This document shows positions 37,385-45,756 of a stretch of DNA of 64,000 nt, piece by piece. The position numbers and the translations under genes were made by a program. The notes under the pieces are model-generated. The model was given only the letters and a program-made list of their open reading frames with translations, ran no database searches and was not told the origin of the DNA. The stretch spans positions 2,666,001 through 2,730,000 of the forward strand of contig NZ_CP022579.1 of the NCBI RefSeq assembly GCF_008274805.1, in the 5' to 3' direction. Source of the stretch: Oryzomicrobium terrae (GTDB taxonomy: Bacteria; Pseudomonadota; Gammaproteobacteria; Burkholderiales; Rhodocyclaceae). Numbering within the stretch: position 1 is the stretch's first letter; every line of letters begins with the position of its first letter.

Positions 37385-39588
37385 ATTTCCCCGCTTCCTA
37401 CTGGACATCACCTCTGCAACTCGCCGCCTACGGATCACCGATCATCAAGGATGTGGCCCAGCGAATCTTAACTTTCGCCGGACCAGGTAAACATCTGGTC
37501 ATTGGAGGGGGCGTAGGCCCATTGCTGGCTGAGTTGCACGCAGCGGGTATCGATGCCTGGGGCATTGAGGAGTTGCGATATCCAACAACAGAAGAAAACC
37601 GCGTCATCCGCACCCGTCTAACACAATTATTTACTACTGGGCTGCCTTATGAGGCAAATAGCTTTGACTACATCTTTTGTTTAAATGTCTTCGAATTTTT
37701 ATCTACTGATATTATTGCCCAAACATTTCGCGAGCTCCATCGCGTTTGTCGGCACGGTGCTTATCTTGAGCTGCATACTCGGCAAAACCGTGCTTCAGAA
37801 AGAAAGACTATTCAGGGTAGAGAATGGTGGGAAGACCAATCATTTCGGGCAGGATTTCGCAAACACCCGACTTACTACCGCGTGGTTGCCTACGGTGAAC
37901 TAGATACCTACCCAAACCAGATAGTCATACCTCTAGCCAAAATTCGGCACGATGTATTCGCCCGCCACCCGATTGACGTTCTGCTTAAAAACCGGACTCT
38001 GCACATGGACATGAGCAGAGAAACAGGCCCTCGCTCTGATGCCCACATGGTTCGCTACGAACTGGCAGCCGAATGGATACGCCCTGGAGATCGAGTAGTG
38101 GATTGCGCCTGTGGTCTTGGATATGGCACGGCGCAACTAGCCGCCAGATCGACTGGCCGCCACTTTATTGGAGTGGACTTGGATGCAACCGCAATTGCCT
38201 ATGCCAAAGACAATTTTGGCGATTATTTTAATATCGACTTTGTCTGCGCCAGCGCAACCGAGCTCGGTTTCATAGAAAGTAGCTCTATTGATTGTTTAGT
38301 ATCGTTTGAGACCTTGGAACACCTACCAGACTATAGTAAATTTCTCGCGGAAGTAGACCGAGTTCTAAAACCCGATGGTAGATTTATCGCTAGCGTCCCA
38401 AACTTGTGGATGGATCATACGGGCAAGGACCCGAATCCGAATCATCATCACGTCTTCGATTACCAAAAACTCAAGCTGGCGGCAGAAGCCCATAATCTTG
38501 AGATTGAAGTCAGATACCATCAAACAGCCCCCGGAGGCTTCAAGCTTCTTGATGCGAAACGCACCCTAGAGCGCAAGCCTCTTGATATCATCGATGAAGA
38601 TCCGGAATGGCTAGTTATCGTTGCCTCATCAAACAAGGCAATTAAGAATACACAGGGAATATCTTATTGCCACCCGATCTACACCACAGGCCATACAAAG
38701 CCACTCCTTTTAGTCGATTTCGCCAAGTATTATCAAAACCCTTGGCTATACAGACAACTCATCCAAATAGGTGAACGTTGCGCAAATAAGGACACACTAG
38801 GATCCCGGATTGATTGGGCTCTGCATACGTGCCCGAAAGATAGTGCGGATTACGGAGCAGCCCTAACAGTGCTTGGCTATACGTTACAGACTGAGAACCA
38901 GAGCCAAACCATAGGCAAGTTTGATATTTTCGCCGCACAGGTTGATGAATATTATAGTCAAACCATTAAGACTACCAATCCACACGTTCGGCGCTGGCGT
39001 ATTTCTTTAGCATACTGTGCTGCGACCTGGAGCATGTCTTTGGGAGAACATAATGCTTCCTTGGCTTGGCTAGACCGCATTCACCAGGAAAATGCACTTG
39101 AATTTAGCCCATTGATTGGGACAAAAATTGTCAGCGCATGGTTTCTCAAAGGCGTCATTCATCTTTCACATGGGAAAACAGAAGAGGCATTTGCCGATTT
39201 CCGCTCTGGAACAACTGAAACCAAACGTCTCCTTTCCGCGCTTGATCAGCGCACATGGGGAGAAGAGGACAGTACTTTTCCCTTTGTGTTTCACGAGATA
39301 GCAGAGATTTCGCTCTGGGGAAAGCGCTGCGCGCTAGCCGTACAATGGTCTGCAATTTTTTTACACAGTCCAGGTAAATTTTGGGAAATTACCATGACAG
39401 AGAAGTTTGACAATTCAACTCATCCTGTGTCCTTTTCCCCCTCTACCGCACTCCCCCGCGGGAGTGAAACCATATGGGTAGAGACAAGCATGCTTGCGCG
39501 CAAGGTTAACTATTACCTCGATCGACTGTTTGGTTTGCGAATCGTCCGTTCGCGAGTTCTGTCCCGCATTATTCCTCACCAAGATTAA
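37381..39588 (+). CDS. Large protein with two methyltransferase-like domains and a helical C-terminus
   Basis: A 735-residue protein starting at the ATG that overlaps the Wzt stop. Residues about 35-130 are a first Rossmann methyltransferase-like domain (LVIGGGVGPLLAELHAAGID, FDYIFCLNVFEFL). Residues about 215-350 are a second, clearer SAM-dependent domain (RVVDCACGLGYGTAQLA, IGVDLDATAIAYAKDN, CLVSFETLEHLPDY). From about 430 the protein is helical and may hold TPR-like repeats. A role in capping or modifying the exported glycan is likely from its place beside Wzt, but this is inferred. Confidence 0.75.
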   Translation: MNFPASYWTSPLQLAAYGSPIIKDVAQRILTFAGPGKHLVIGGGVGPLLAELHAAGIDAWGIEELRYPTTEENRVIRTRLTQLFTTGLPYEANSFDYIFCLNVFEFLSTDIIAQTFRELHRVCRHGAYLELHTRQNRASERKTIQGREWWEDQSFRAGFRKHPTYYRVVAYGELDTYPNQIVIPLAKIRHDVFARHPIDVLLKNRTLHMDMSRETGPRSDAHMVRYELAAEWIRPGDRVVDCACGLGYGTAQLAARSTGRHFIGVDLDATAIAYAKDNFGDYFNIDFVCASATELGFIESSSIDCLVSFETLEHLPDYSKFLAEVDRVLKPDGRFIASVPNLWMDHTGKDPNPNHHHVFDYQKLKLAAEAHNLEIEVRYHQTAPGGFKLLDAKRTLERKPLDIIDEDPEWLVIVASSNKAIKNTQGISYCHPIYTTGHTKPLLLVDFAKYYQNPWLYRQLIQIGERCANKDTLGSRIDWALHTCPKDSADYGAALTVLGYTLQTENQSQTIGKFDIFAAQVDEYYSQTIKTTNPHVRRWRISLAYCAATWSMSLGEHNASLAWLDRIHQENALEFSPLIGTKIVSAWFLKGVIHLSHGKTEEAFADFRSGTTETKRLLSALDQRTWGEEDSTFPFVFHEIAEISLWGKRCALAVQWSAIFLHSPGKFWEITMTEKFDNSTHPVSFSPSTALPRGSETIWVETSMLARKVNYYLDRLFGLRIVRSRVLSRIIPHQD

Positions 39589-40326
39589 ATGCCTGCTGCC
39601 CGCATCCTCCCTGATATCACCCTAATCGCGACATTTCATAATGAAGGGCGACTGGCCTACACTACACTTAAAAGTTTGGAAAGATGCAGAGCCAACGCCG
39701 AGCTACACGGGCTTTTTGTTGAAGCTATCTACATTTGCGACAATGTGGATGAGACAACTTTCAAGTTTATCAAAGAATTCGCGCGCAACACCGATAACGA
39801 AAAAATAGAGAGAGTCCGCTTTGGAGACCTGTCTTGTTCTCGAAACCGGGGAATTAGCATAGCCCGTGGCAGGTACATTGCAATTTGTGATGGCGATGAC
39901 CTTTATTCAGAAAACTGGTTAGCAGCTTCCTATTTTTTCTGTGAATCAAGCAGCGCTCAAATGCTAGTTCATCCGGCAATCACAATATCATTTGGAGCGC
40001 TGCAGGGGTATACCCATACGATTGACCAGCTATCAAACCAATTCGATGCTGACAATTTACTCATGACAAATTTCTGGTGCTCTTGTGTTTTTGGTCTAAA
40101 GCAACATTTCATTGCCTACCCTTATCGGCAAATGCGTTCCGACGGCAAATCCTCAGGATTTGGCTACGAAGATTGGCACTGGAACTGCGAAACAGTGGCA
40201 GCTGGGCTGATCCACCGCCCCACTCCAGAGACCGCACTCTTCTATCGACGCAAAGCTGGCAGCTCGCTCAATGCGTTGCAACAGCAAGAGAATGCAACGA
40301 TTCCCCCAACAACATTTTTTGCGTGA
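39589..40326 (+). CDS. Family 2-like glycosyltransferase
   Basis: A 245-residue GT-A fold transferase, starting immediately after the preceding stop. DITLIATFHNEGRLAYTTLKS opens the Rossmann-like domain, ARGRYIAICDGDDLYSENWL carries the DxD-type nucleotide-sugar site, and GYEDWHWNCET is the acceptor-side ED motif. Short length and no membrane helix suggest a soluble, peripherally bound enzyme. The sugar is unknown. Its TGA overlaps the GTG of the next gene. Confidence 0.82.
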   Translation: MPAARILPDITLIATFHNEGRLAYTTLKSLERCRANAELHGLFVEAIYICDNVDETTFKFIKEFARNTDNEKIERVRFGDLSCSRNRGISIARGRYIAICDGDDLYSENWLAASYFFCESSSAQMLVHPAITISFGALQGYTHTIDQLSNQFDADNLLMTNFWCSCVFGLKQHFIAYPYRQMRSDGKSSGFGYEDWHWNCETVAAGLIHRPTPETALFYRRKAGSSLNALQQQENATIPPTTFFA

Positions 40327-41777
40327 ACTTGGTAAACGTAGTGTACGAATTGATCTTCATGATTTATCGGTTTATCTCACGCCATTTCCTGAACCGACTC
40401 CCTCCTCCGCTTCGAACCAGACTAGTCACATTCATCTACCGTGCTGCACGCAAACTCTTCCCAGAAAAAATTCGCAGCAACTCTAATGCTCTTGATAACC
40501 TCAATCTAAAAATTAGGCCTCGCGGCTCGCAGCTGCCTACATGGGCCATCGAGGAAATGAGCCGCCTCGCTCCGCTTGAGCCACTTCTTTACCCTCCCCA
40601 ACCTTGGTTGGTTGGTAGCGCTTGCTGGGACACCCCGGACTATTCTTTACCGGGGGCGCTGTACCGCCAGCACTTGAAACCATTGCTAAAAACCAAGATT
40701 TCGCATCTAGTATTTGTACCTTGGCTAAAACATGGCGGCGCAGACCTCGGTGCTTTACACTGGATTGAGGCCCTTGCCGGCCTGAGTGAGACTCAATCGG
40801 TGCTTGTCGTGGCAACGGAGAATTCTGACTCACCATGGCAAAGTCGCCTTCCTTCCCATGTGCAATTCATTGATGCCGGGATGAAACTGGCCCAGCTTTC
40901 TCCTCGAGAAACCAGTCACGTCCTTGCTCGCTTCATCATTCAAGCCCAGCCAGATACAGCCCATATCATCAACTCCCAGCAAGGGTGGGAGTGTATTCGC
41001 CGATTTGGACAAGCGATTAGGGTCAGGACGCGGCTCTATGCATCAGTCTATTGCGATGACTATGATATGACTTTGGTCCCTAGGGGTTATGGTCGCACGG
41101 CCCTTCCACTAGCGTGGCAACACCTCGCAGGAATATTTTCCGACAATGGAGAATACCCACGCCTCCTCCAAAGCGACCTAGGCATCCCTTCCTCACTTTT
41201 CCACACAGTTTACTTTCCAGCCCCTGAAGAACGAAATTTCTTCTGGGCTTCACATACTAATAAAATCCTATGGGCAAGTCGTTTGGTTGCACAAAAGCGA
41301 CCTGATCTGCTAATAGATATTGCGCAGAACGCCCCCAATTTATTTTTCTACATTTTCGGCTCCGCCGAAAGTTGTGATTACGCTATTTTAAAAAGGCTCA
41401 AACGGCAAAAAAATATAAAGCTACTCGGCCAATACGAAAATTTTGCCACCATTGCCTCCGAAGGTTTTTTAGCATTTCTCTATACTGCCGCCTGGGATGG
41501 GCTACCCAATGTTCTACTCGAAGCCGCCAGTGCAGGATTGCCAATCATTGCTCCTGCAATTGGTGGAATTGGTGATTTTATCAATCAAGAAACAGGCCAC
41601 CTTGTGCACGAACACAATCGCCCCGAATCTTACATTAAAGCTATCAATACCATTGCTACTGACAAACAAGGAACCATGGCAAAAATCCTTGCAGCACAAG
41701 CCGTCCTTGACTTGCGTCATTCAACCACCGCATTTCGCTCCTCTGCCATGCTTGCCCTTGATCTTGCCTCACATTAA
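40323..41777 (+). CDS. Glycosyltransferase, GT4-like C-terminal domain
   Basis: A 484-residue protein from the GTG at 40323, which overlaps the previous stop (GTGA); an ATG at 40359 is the alternative. The last 180 residues are the GT4 fold: KILWASRLVAQKRPDLLIDI, IFGSAESCDYAILKRL, then YTAAWDGLPNVLLEAASAGL, the sugar-nucleotide E-x7-E region. The N-terminal half is less conserved (LVFVPWLKHGGADLGALHWI). It probably builds the same exported glycan. Confidence 0.8.
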   Translation: MNLVNVVYELIFMIYRFISRHFLNRLPPPLRTRLVTFIYRAARKLFPEKIRSNSNALDNLNLKIRPRGSQLPTWAIEEMSRLAPLEPLLYPPQPWLVGSACWDTPDYSLPGALYRQHLKPLLKTKISHLVFVPWLKHGGADLGALHWIEALAGLSETQSVLVVATENSDSPWQSRLPSHVQFIDAGMKLAQLSPRETSHVLARFIIQAQPDTAHIINSQQGWECIRRFGQAIRVRTRLYASVYCDDYDMTLVPRGYGRTALPLAWQHLAGIFSDNGEYPRLLQSDLGIPSSLFHTVYFPAPEERNFFWASHTNKILWASRLVAQKRPDLLIDIAQNAPNLFFYIFGSAESCDYAILKRLKRQKNIKLLGQYENFATIASEGFLAFLYTAAWDGLPNVLLEAASAGLPIIAPAIGGIGDFINQETGHLVHEHNRPESYIKAINTIATDKQGTMAKILAAQAVLDLRHSTTAFRSSAMLALDLASH

Positions 41778-41790
41778 CAGGGTACTTAAT

Positions 41791-42768
41791 GTGACCACTC
41801 AACCTGCACCAAAAATATCTATTGCACTTTGTACATATAATGGCAAGGATCACGTTGAAGCATTCCTTAAAAGCCTTATTGAACAAAAACGCCAGCCTGA
41901 TGAATTGATAATTTGTGACGACAACTCTACAGATACAACTCCTGATCTCATTCGACACTTCGCCTCTATAAGCTCATTCCCCATACGGACTTATTTTCAT
42001 GCCAATAGGCTTGGTGTCCAGCAAAATTTTGACTTTGCGATTCGCCATTGCCAAGGTCAAATCATCATGCTGGCCGATCAAGATGATTATTGGCAACCGA
42101 GCAAAATCGAGTTATTAGAAACCACCTTTCTAGAAAAACAAGCCGTTGCCGTTTTCTCTGATGCGGAAGTCGTAGATAAGGAATTGCGCCCGCTCGGTTA
42201 TGGGATGTGGGAGACGTGCAATTTCAGGGCTTCCGAGCAAGCTGCTTTACTACAAAACAATGATGGCACAGAGTGCCTGCTTCGCCATTATATTGTCACT
42301 GGAGCAACACTTGCATTCAAGCGTAGCCTAGTCGACGTAATCTCCCCAATTCCGAAGAACTGGCCTCACGACGCCTGGATAGCCTTACTTGCCACTGGCT
42401 ACGGCCCAATCACTTTTAGAAAAGAAAAACTAATTCTCTATCGCCAGCACGGCAATAATATTGTAGGCGGCTTAAAAAAATCACTATGGAAAGATATAAA
42501 AAAAGGACTGCACATTAAAAGAACGGATATTTATTCAGAGGAAATAGACCGACTGCAAAAATTGATTACTCGGGCCCGGGATAAAAGATTAAAACCAAGC
42601 TTTATCTTTCACGCTGAAGAAAAATTAAAATTCTATATTCGACGAAAAGCACTACCATCAAATCGACTTTCCCGATTAGCACCGATTTTTCGCGATTTTC
42701 ACGGAGGTTATTACAAACGCTTTACTCGCAACATAGGCAGCTTATTTATCGATCTTCTACAGCCTTAA
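41791..42768 (+). CDS. Family 2 glycosyltransferase, rhamnosyltransferase-like
   Basis: A 325-residue transferase read from the GTG at 41791; the longer frame goes back into the GT4 gene. ISIALCTYNGKDHVEAFLKS, DELIICDDNSTDTTPDLI and GQIIMLADQDDYWQPSKIE are the GT2 domain with the DQDD catalytic site, and NWPHDAWIALLA is the downstream acceptor motif. DQDDYWQP is common in rhamnosyltransferases. It is the last plus-strand gene of the block and ends 5 bases before the convergent GT2 gene. Confidence 0.85.
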   Translation: MTTQPAPKISIALCTYNGKDHVEAFLKSLIEQKRQPDELIICDDNSTDTTPDLIRHFASISSFPIRTYFHANRLGVQQNFDFAIRHCQGQIIMLADQDDYWQPSKIELLETTFLEKQAVAVFSDAEVVDKELRPLGYGMWETCNFRASEQAALLQNNDGTECLLRHYIVTGATLAFKRSLVDVISPIPKNWPHDAWIALLATGYGPITFRKEKLILYRQHGNNIVGGLKKSLWKDIKKGLHIKRTDIYSEEIDRLQKLITRARDKRLKPSFIFHAEEKLKFYIRRKALPSNRLSRLAPIFRDFHGGYYKRFTRNIGSLFIDLLQP

Positions 42769-42773
42769 GGTGC

Positions 42774-43793
42774 CTAACTAATTCGCGGAAAACCGTAGAT
42801 CATCAACATACGAAATTTCTGAGGCAATATCCTAAAGACCGAAAAATAATCTACCAGCGTGCAACTTCGTTTGCATTGGGTCTCTACCCTAAAGCGTGCC
42901 AACCATCTCCGCTCTCTCCACAATGCTTTGAAGCAAGCAAGATAAATATCTCTCCAAATCTTATAGCGGCAGGTAAGTAAGCTCACGCCCCCCCCCTCCA
43001 AACAAAGCATCAGCAGATGAATCGGTAACAGGAAGAAAAAACTCACTCCCGGTGAGCAAGCTAGTAGGGCAAAAGTTTTATTCCGCTCCGTCAGTCGTCG
43101 TCTCTCCACACGTGTGTGCAACTCCCCTGCCGTAGCTTTGCCCCCTCCTAGGGAATACCCCACTCGATGGAGAAATCCAGAACCAGGTGCTATCCGAACA
43201 GGGTATCCAGCCAGTCGGGCTCGACAACACAAATAGGTATCTTCAGCCAACGCATGAAATGACTCAGGAAACCCACCTAGTTCATGCCAAAGTTCTTTAT
43301 TGATCCAAAAACAAGCACCAATCACTACAGCCACATCCCCTTTTCGCCAATGCTGGTTAGGGACAGCATTAAGAAAAAGGTCCAAATCACTCCCACAGTC
43401 AATTAAGCCCCCCCCCCCGTAAGCATACTGTGGTAGCCCCAAAATTGCCTGCTTACCGAGGCTTTCTGCGTAGGCCAGCAAGGTTTGCAATGCCCCCTGC
43501 AAAAGTACGGCGTCATTATTCAAGAGTAGGACATACCGTCCGCGTGCAGCTGCAACCATACGATTGTTAGCCACACAGAAACCGACATTATTCTTACTGA
43601 CAATAACTTGCACATTGGGAAAGACTTCATGCAGTAGATTTAGGGATCCATCAGTAGAACAATCATCATGAACGATTATTTCAACTGAAAAATCACCTAC
43701 TTGTCGGACAATGGAGTCAAGGCACTCAAAAAGGATTTCTTCACCATTAAAATTGGCAATACAAACACTAATCAAGATCTTGTCACTAACCAT
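42774..43793 (-). CDS. Family 2 glycosyltransferase, WbbL-like, with G9 and G11 tracts
   Basis: A 339-residue transferase. ISVCIANFNGEEILFECLDS, IIVHDDCSTDGSLNLL and ARGRYVLLLNNDAVLLQGAL form the GT2 domain (NND in place of DxD), and GGFPESFHALAEDTYLCCRA is the ED acceptor motif. A hydrophobic segment lies near 245-265. Its coding strand carries a run of 11 G (43408-43418, YGGGG) and one of 9 G (42988-42996, EGGGV), and a slip in either would truncate the protein. Present frame is open. The start overlaps the upstream epimerase stop by 8 bases. Confidence 0.85.
   Translation of the reverse strand: MVSDKILISVCIANFNGEEILFECLDSIVRQVGDFSVEIIVHDDCSTDGSLNLLHEVFPNVQVIVSKNNVGFCVANNRMVAAARGRYVLLLNNDAVLLQGALQTLLAYAESLGKQAILGLPQYAYGGGGLIDCGSDLDLFLNAVPNQHWRKGDVAVVIGACFWINKELWHELGGFPESFHALAEDTYLCCRARLAGYPVRIAPGSGFLHRVGYSLGGGKATAGELHTRVERRRLTERNKTFALLACSPGVSFFFLLPIHLLMLCLEGGGVSLLTCRYKIWRDIYLACFKALWRERRWLARFRVETQCKRSCTLVDYFSVFRILPQKFRMLMIYGFPRIS
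42988..42996 (-). repeat. Poly-G tract, 9 bases, in the GT2 coding strand
   Basis: Nine C on the plus strand, encoding Gly-Gly near the hydrophobic segment of the transferase. One-base slippage would shift the last quarter of the protein. Confidence 0.8.
43408..43418 (-). repeat. Poly-G tract, 11 bases, in the GT2 coding strand
   Basis: Eleven C on the plus strand, the longest homopolymer noticed in the window, within a codon run for four glycines. A gain or loss of one base would frameshift the gene about 40 percent of the way along. Confidence 0.85.
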
Positions 43794-44886
43794 TTACATC
43801 GACTCTTCTTTTCAACTCAACAGCGATCATGCGGCTTGGACTAGGTAGCGACGTCCCTTCAGCCTTGCCAGAAAATTTATCCAATGACGCTATAAAATTG
43901 TTAACTACAGCCCGTTCAAAGCAGCAAATTACTGCTGTGCTACCGATGCCTTCAGAACGCTCAGTCACTGTACGCATTACTAATGTCGGAATCCCTAAAT
44001 AAGAAAGCTCTTCCTGATTCCCACCTCCGTCTGTAATGACAAAATCAGCCCTACTCACTAGCCCAATAAACTCAAAGTATCCCATCCGCGCGACCAAGGA
44101 AATATTTGGATTAAGCCGAAGTCGCGACATCAATCGACGCTTTTCCAATATCCGTTGTGTTGATGGGTGAAGCACAAAAACAACATGTCGCTGTCTAGAT
44201 ACCTCTTCAATTAATTCCAAAATGACAGAAAATCGCTTTTTATTGAAAATATTCTCGGTCCGATGCACAGAAGCAACGGCATAGTTATCTATCCTGCCCC
44301 CTTCCCCCGCTTTGATACTTTCCAGTGCTATAGCCAGAGAATCAACAAGGGTATTACGTCCTGTATTAACAACAAACGAACGGCTTGTGGCAAGGTTGGC
44401 TACGGCCCAAGAACCAGGACAAAAAGCAATGTCCGACATCTTAGCTACCACCCTCCGGATTATTTCCTCCGGGAATGGGTCAAAAATTCTTTTTGAGCAC
44501 AAACCAGCTTCTACGTGAACGATTGACAGACCAAACAATCGACCAACCAACGCTCCGAGCAAGGTTGACGCGGTATCTCCATGAATCAAGAGATAGCCTA
44601 CACCTGCAGCATTTCTTGCAAAAACATCCCTGCTTCGAATGAAAATTTTAAAAAAACAAATAAAAAACCAGAAGATCATCTGCCCAACTCCAGCCACCTC
44701 TTTCCCATCATAGATAATGACTGGAGCAGTTTTAATCCCAAACTGCCTAATAAGAAGCCCCATTGTTTCTTGATGCTGGCCTGTCAAGATCATTCGAAAT
44801 GGAACGTGCATTGATTCCAGCTCAAGCAAGACAGGGGCCATCTTAATTAGCTGCGCCCGCGTACCAAGAATACAATTAATTTCCAA
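43786..44886 (-). CDS. UDP-GlcNAc 2-epimerase-like protein, divergent WecB family
   Basis: About 366 residues. LEINCILGTRAQLIKMAPVL aligns with the FGTRPEAIKMAP start of WecB but has AQ for PE. HGDTASTLLG, VHVEAGLCSKRIFDPFPEE, SVHRTENI and DGGGNQEELSYLGIPTLVMR are the other family motifs. The family interconverts UDP-GlcNAc and UDP-ManNAc, or related sugars. The start is unsure: a TTG at 44901 lies directly after the upstream stop, and a TTG at 44886 lies three bases after a run of eight G and gives the usual WecB length. I prefer 44886. Confidence 0.75.
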   Translation of the reverse strand: MEINCILGTRAQLIKMAPVLLELESMHVPFRMILTGQHQETMGLLIRQFGIKTAPVIIYDGKEVAGVGQMIFWFFICFFKIFIRSRDVFARNAAGVGYLLIHGDTASTLLGALVGRLFGLSIVHVEAGLCSKRIFDPFPEEIIRRVVAKMSDIAFCPGSWAVANLATSRSFVVNTGRNTLVDSLAIALESIKAGEGGRIDNYAVASVHRTENIFNKKRFSVILELIEEVSRQRHVVFVLHPSTQRILEKRRLMSRLRLNPNISLVARMGYFEFIGLVSRADFVITDGGGNQEELSYLGIPTLVMRTVTERSEGIGSTAVICCFERAVVNNFIASLDKFSGKAEGTSLPSPSRMIAVELKRRVDVNG

Positions 44887-44889
44887 AAG

Positions 44890-44897
44890 CCCCCCCC
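44890..44897 (-). repeat. Poly-G tract, 8 bases, at the epimerase start
   Basis: GGGGGGGG on the coding strand lies three bases before the TTG at 44886. It may serve as a Shine-Dalgarno-like sequence, or sit within the first codons if TTG at 44901 is used. Confidence 0.7.
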
Positions 44898-44901
44898 ACA
44901 A

Positions 44902-45756
44902 TCAAGAATCGCTATCTCGGTACATCAATGCTGTTATCTGCTCTGAAACAAGGCCAACAAGAAAAACCATCAAAGCAGCCAAAAGAAGAAGTGCTGACAT
45001 ATTGGTAAAGCGACCGACTGAAAAATATGAATAAATATAATTACCCACACCAGCAATCGCCAAGCCCGCACTAACAGGAAAAAAAATCTTTAGCGGCGAA
45101 TAAAGAACACCAACCTTAAAAATAATAAGTAAAAAACGAACACCATCACGCCAAATATTAATATGACTATGGCCTTTTCGCTGCATGGCCATTATCGGAC
45201 GATAGGAAACGCCATAGCCAGCACGAAAAAAACTCATGGTTATGGTTGTCGGGTAAGAAAATCCGTTAGGTAATATATATGCAAACTTCATGAATTTATC
45301 GCGACGTACAGCACGAAAACCTGAAGTCAAATCTTTAACTCTTGCCCCAACCATCCAACTGGCAAACCAATTAAAAATCATGTTCGCCACACCTCTGTGC
45401 ACTCCAGCATGAGTTGAAAACACTCTCGCACCAACAACCATGTCATAACCTTCACCAATCCCATCGAGCAACTTAAAAATATCCTCTGGAGAATGCTGAT
45501 TATCCGCATCCATAAAAACGACTATTTCTCCATTTGCATTTCTAGCACCGGTTTTTATTGCCGCGCCATTCCCTCTGGCCTTGGGATGTGAAATGCAAAC
45601 AACAGCATTATGAGAGCACACCTCTTGCGTGTCATCATTTGAGCCGTCGTTGACCACCAAAACCTCTGCATCGGGAAACAAATCCTTCAGTTTAGGCAGT
45701 AACTCTCTTAATCCTTCGCTCTCATTGCGAGCAGGCAATACAATACTCAGTTTCAT
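44902..45756 (-). CDS. Family 2 glycosyltransferase, DPM1/GtrB-like, with C-terminal membrane helices
   Basis: A 284-residue transferase. LSIVLPARNESEGLRELLPK, VLVVNDGSNDDTQEV and EIVVFMDADNQHSPEDI are the GT2 domain with the DAD site, and DLTSGFRAVRR is typical of polyprenyl-phosphate sugar transferases such as DPM1, GtrB and ArnC. Two hydrophobic segments at about 220-240 and 255-275 anchor it. It may load a sugar on undecaprenyl phosphate for a membrane glycosyltransferase such as the one encoded next to it. Its start overlaps that gene's stop by 4 bases. Confidence 0.87.
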   Translation of the reverse strand: MKLSIVLPARNESEGLRELLPKLKDLFPDAEVLVVNDGSNDDTQEVCSHNAVVCISHPKARGNGAAIKTGARNANGEIVVFMDADNQHSPEDIFKLLDGIGEGYDMVVGARVFSTHAGVHRGVANMIFNWFASWMVGARVKDLTSGFRAVRRDKFMKFAYILPNGFSYPTTITMSFFRAGYGVSYRPIMAMQRKGHSHINIWRDGVRFLLIIFKVGVLYSPLKIFFPVSAGLAIAGVGNYIYSYFSVGRFTNMSALLLLAALMVFLVGLVSEQITALMYRDSDS

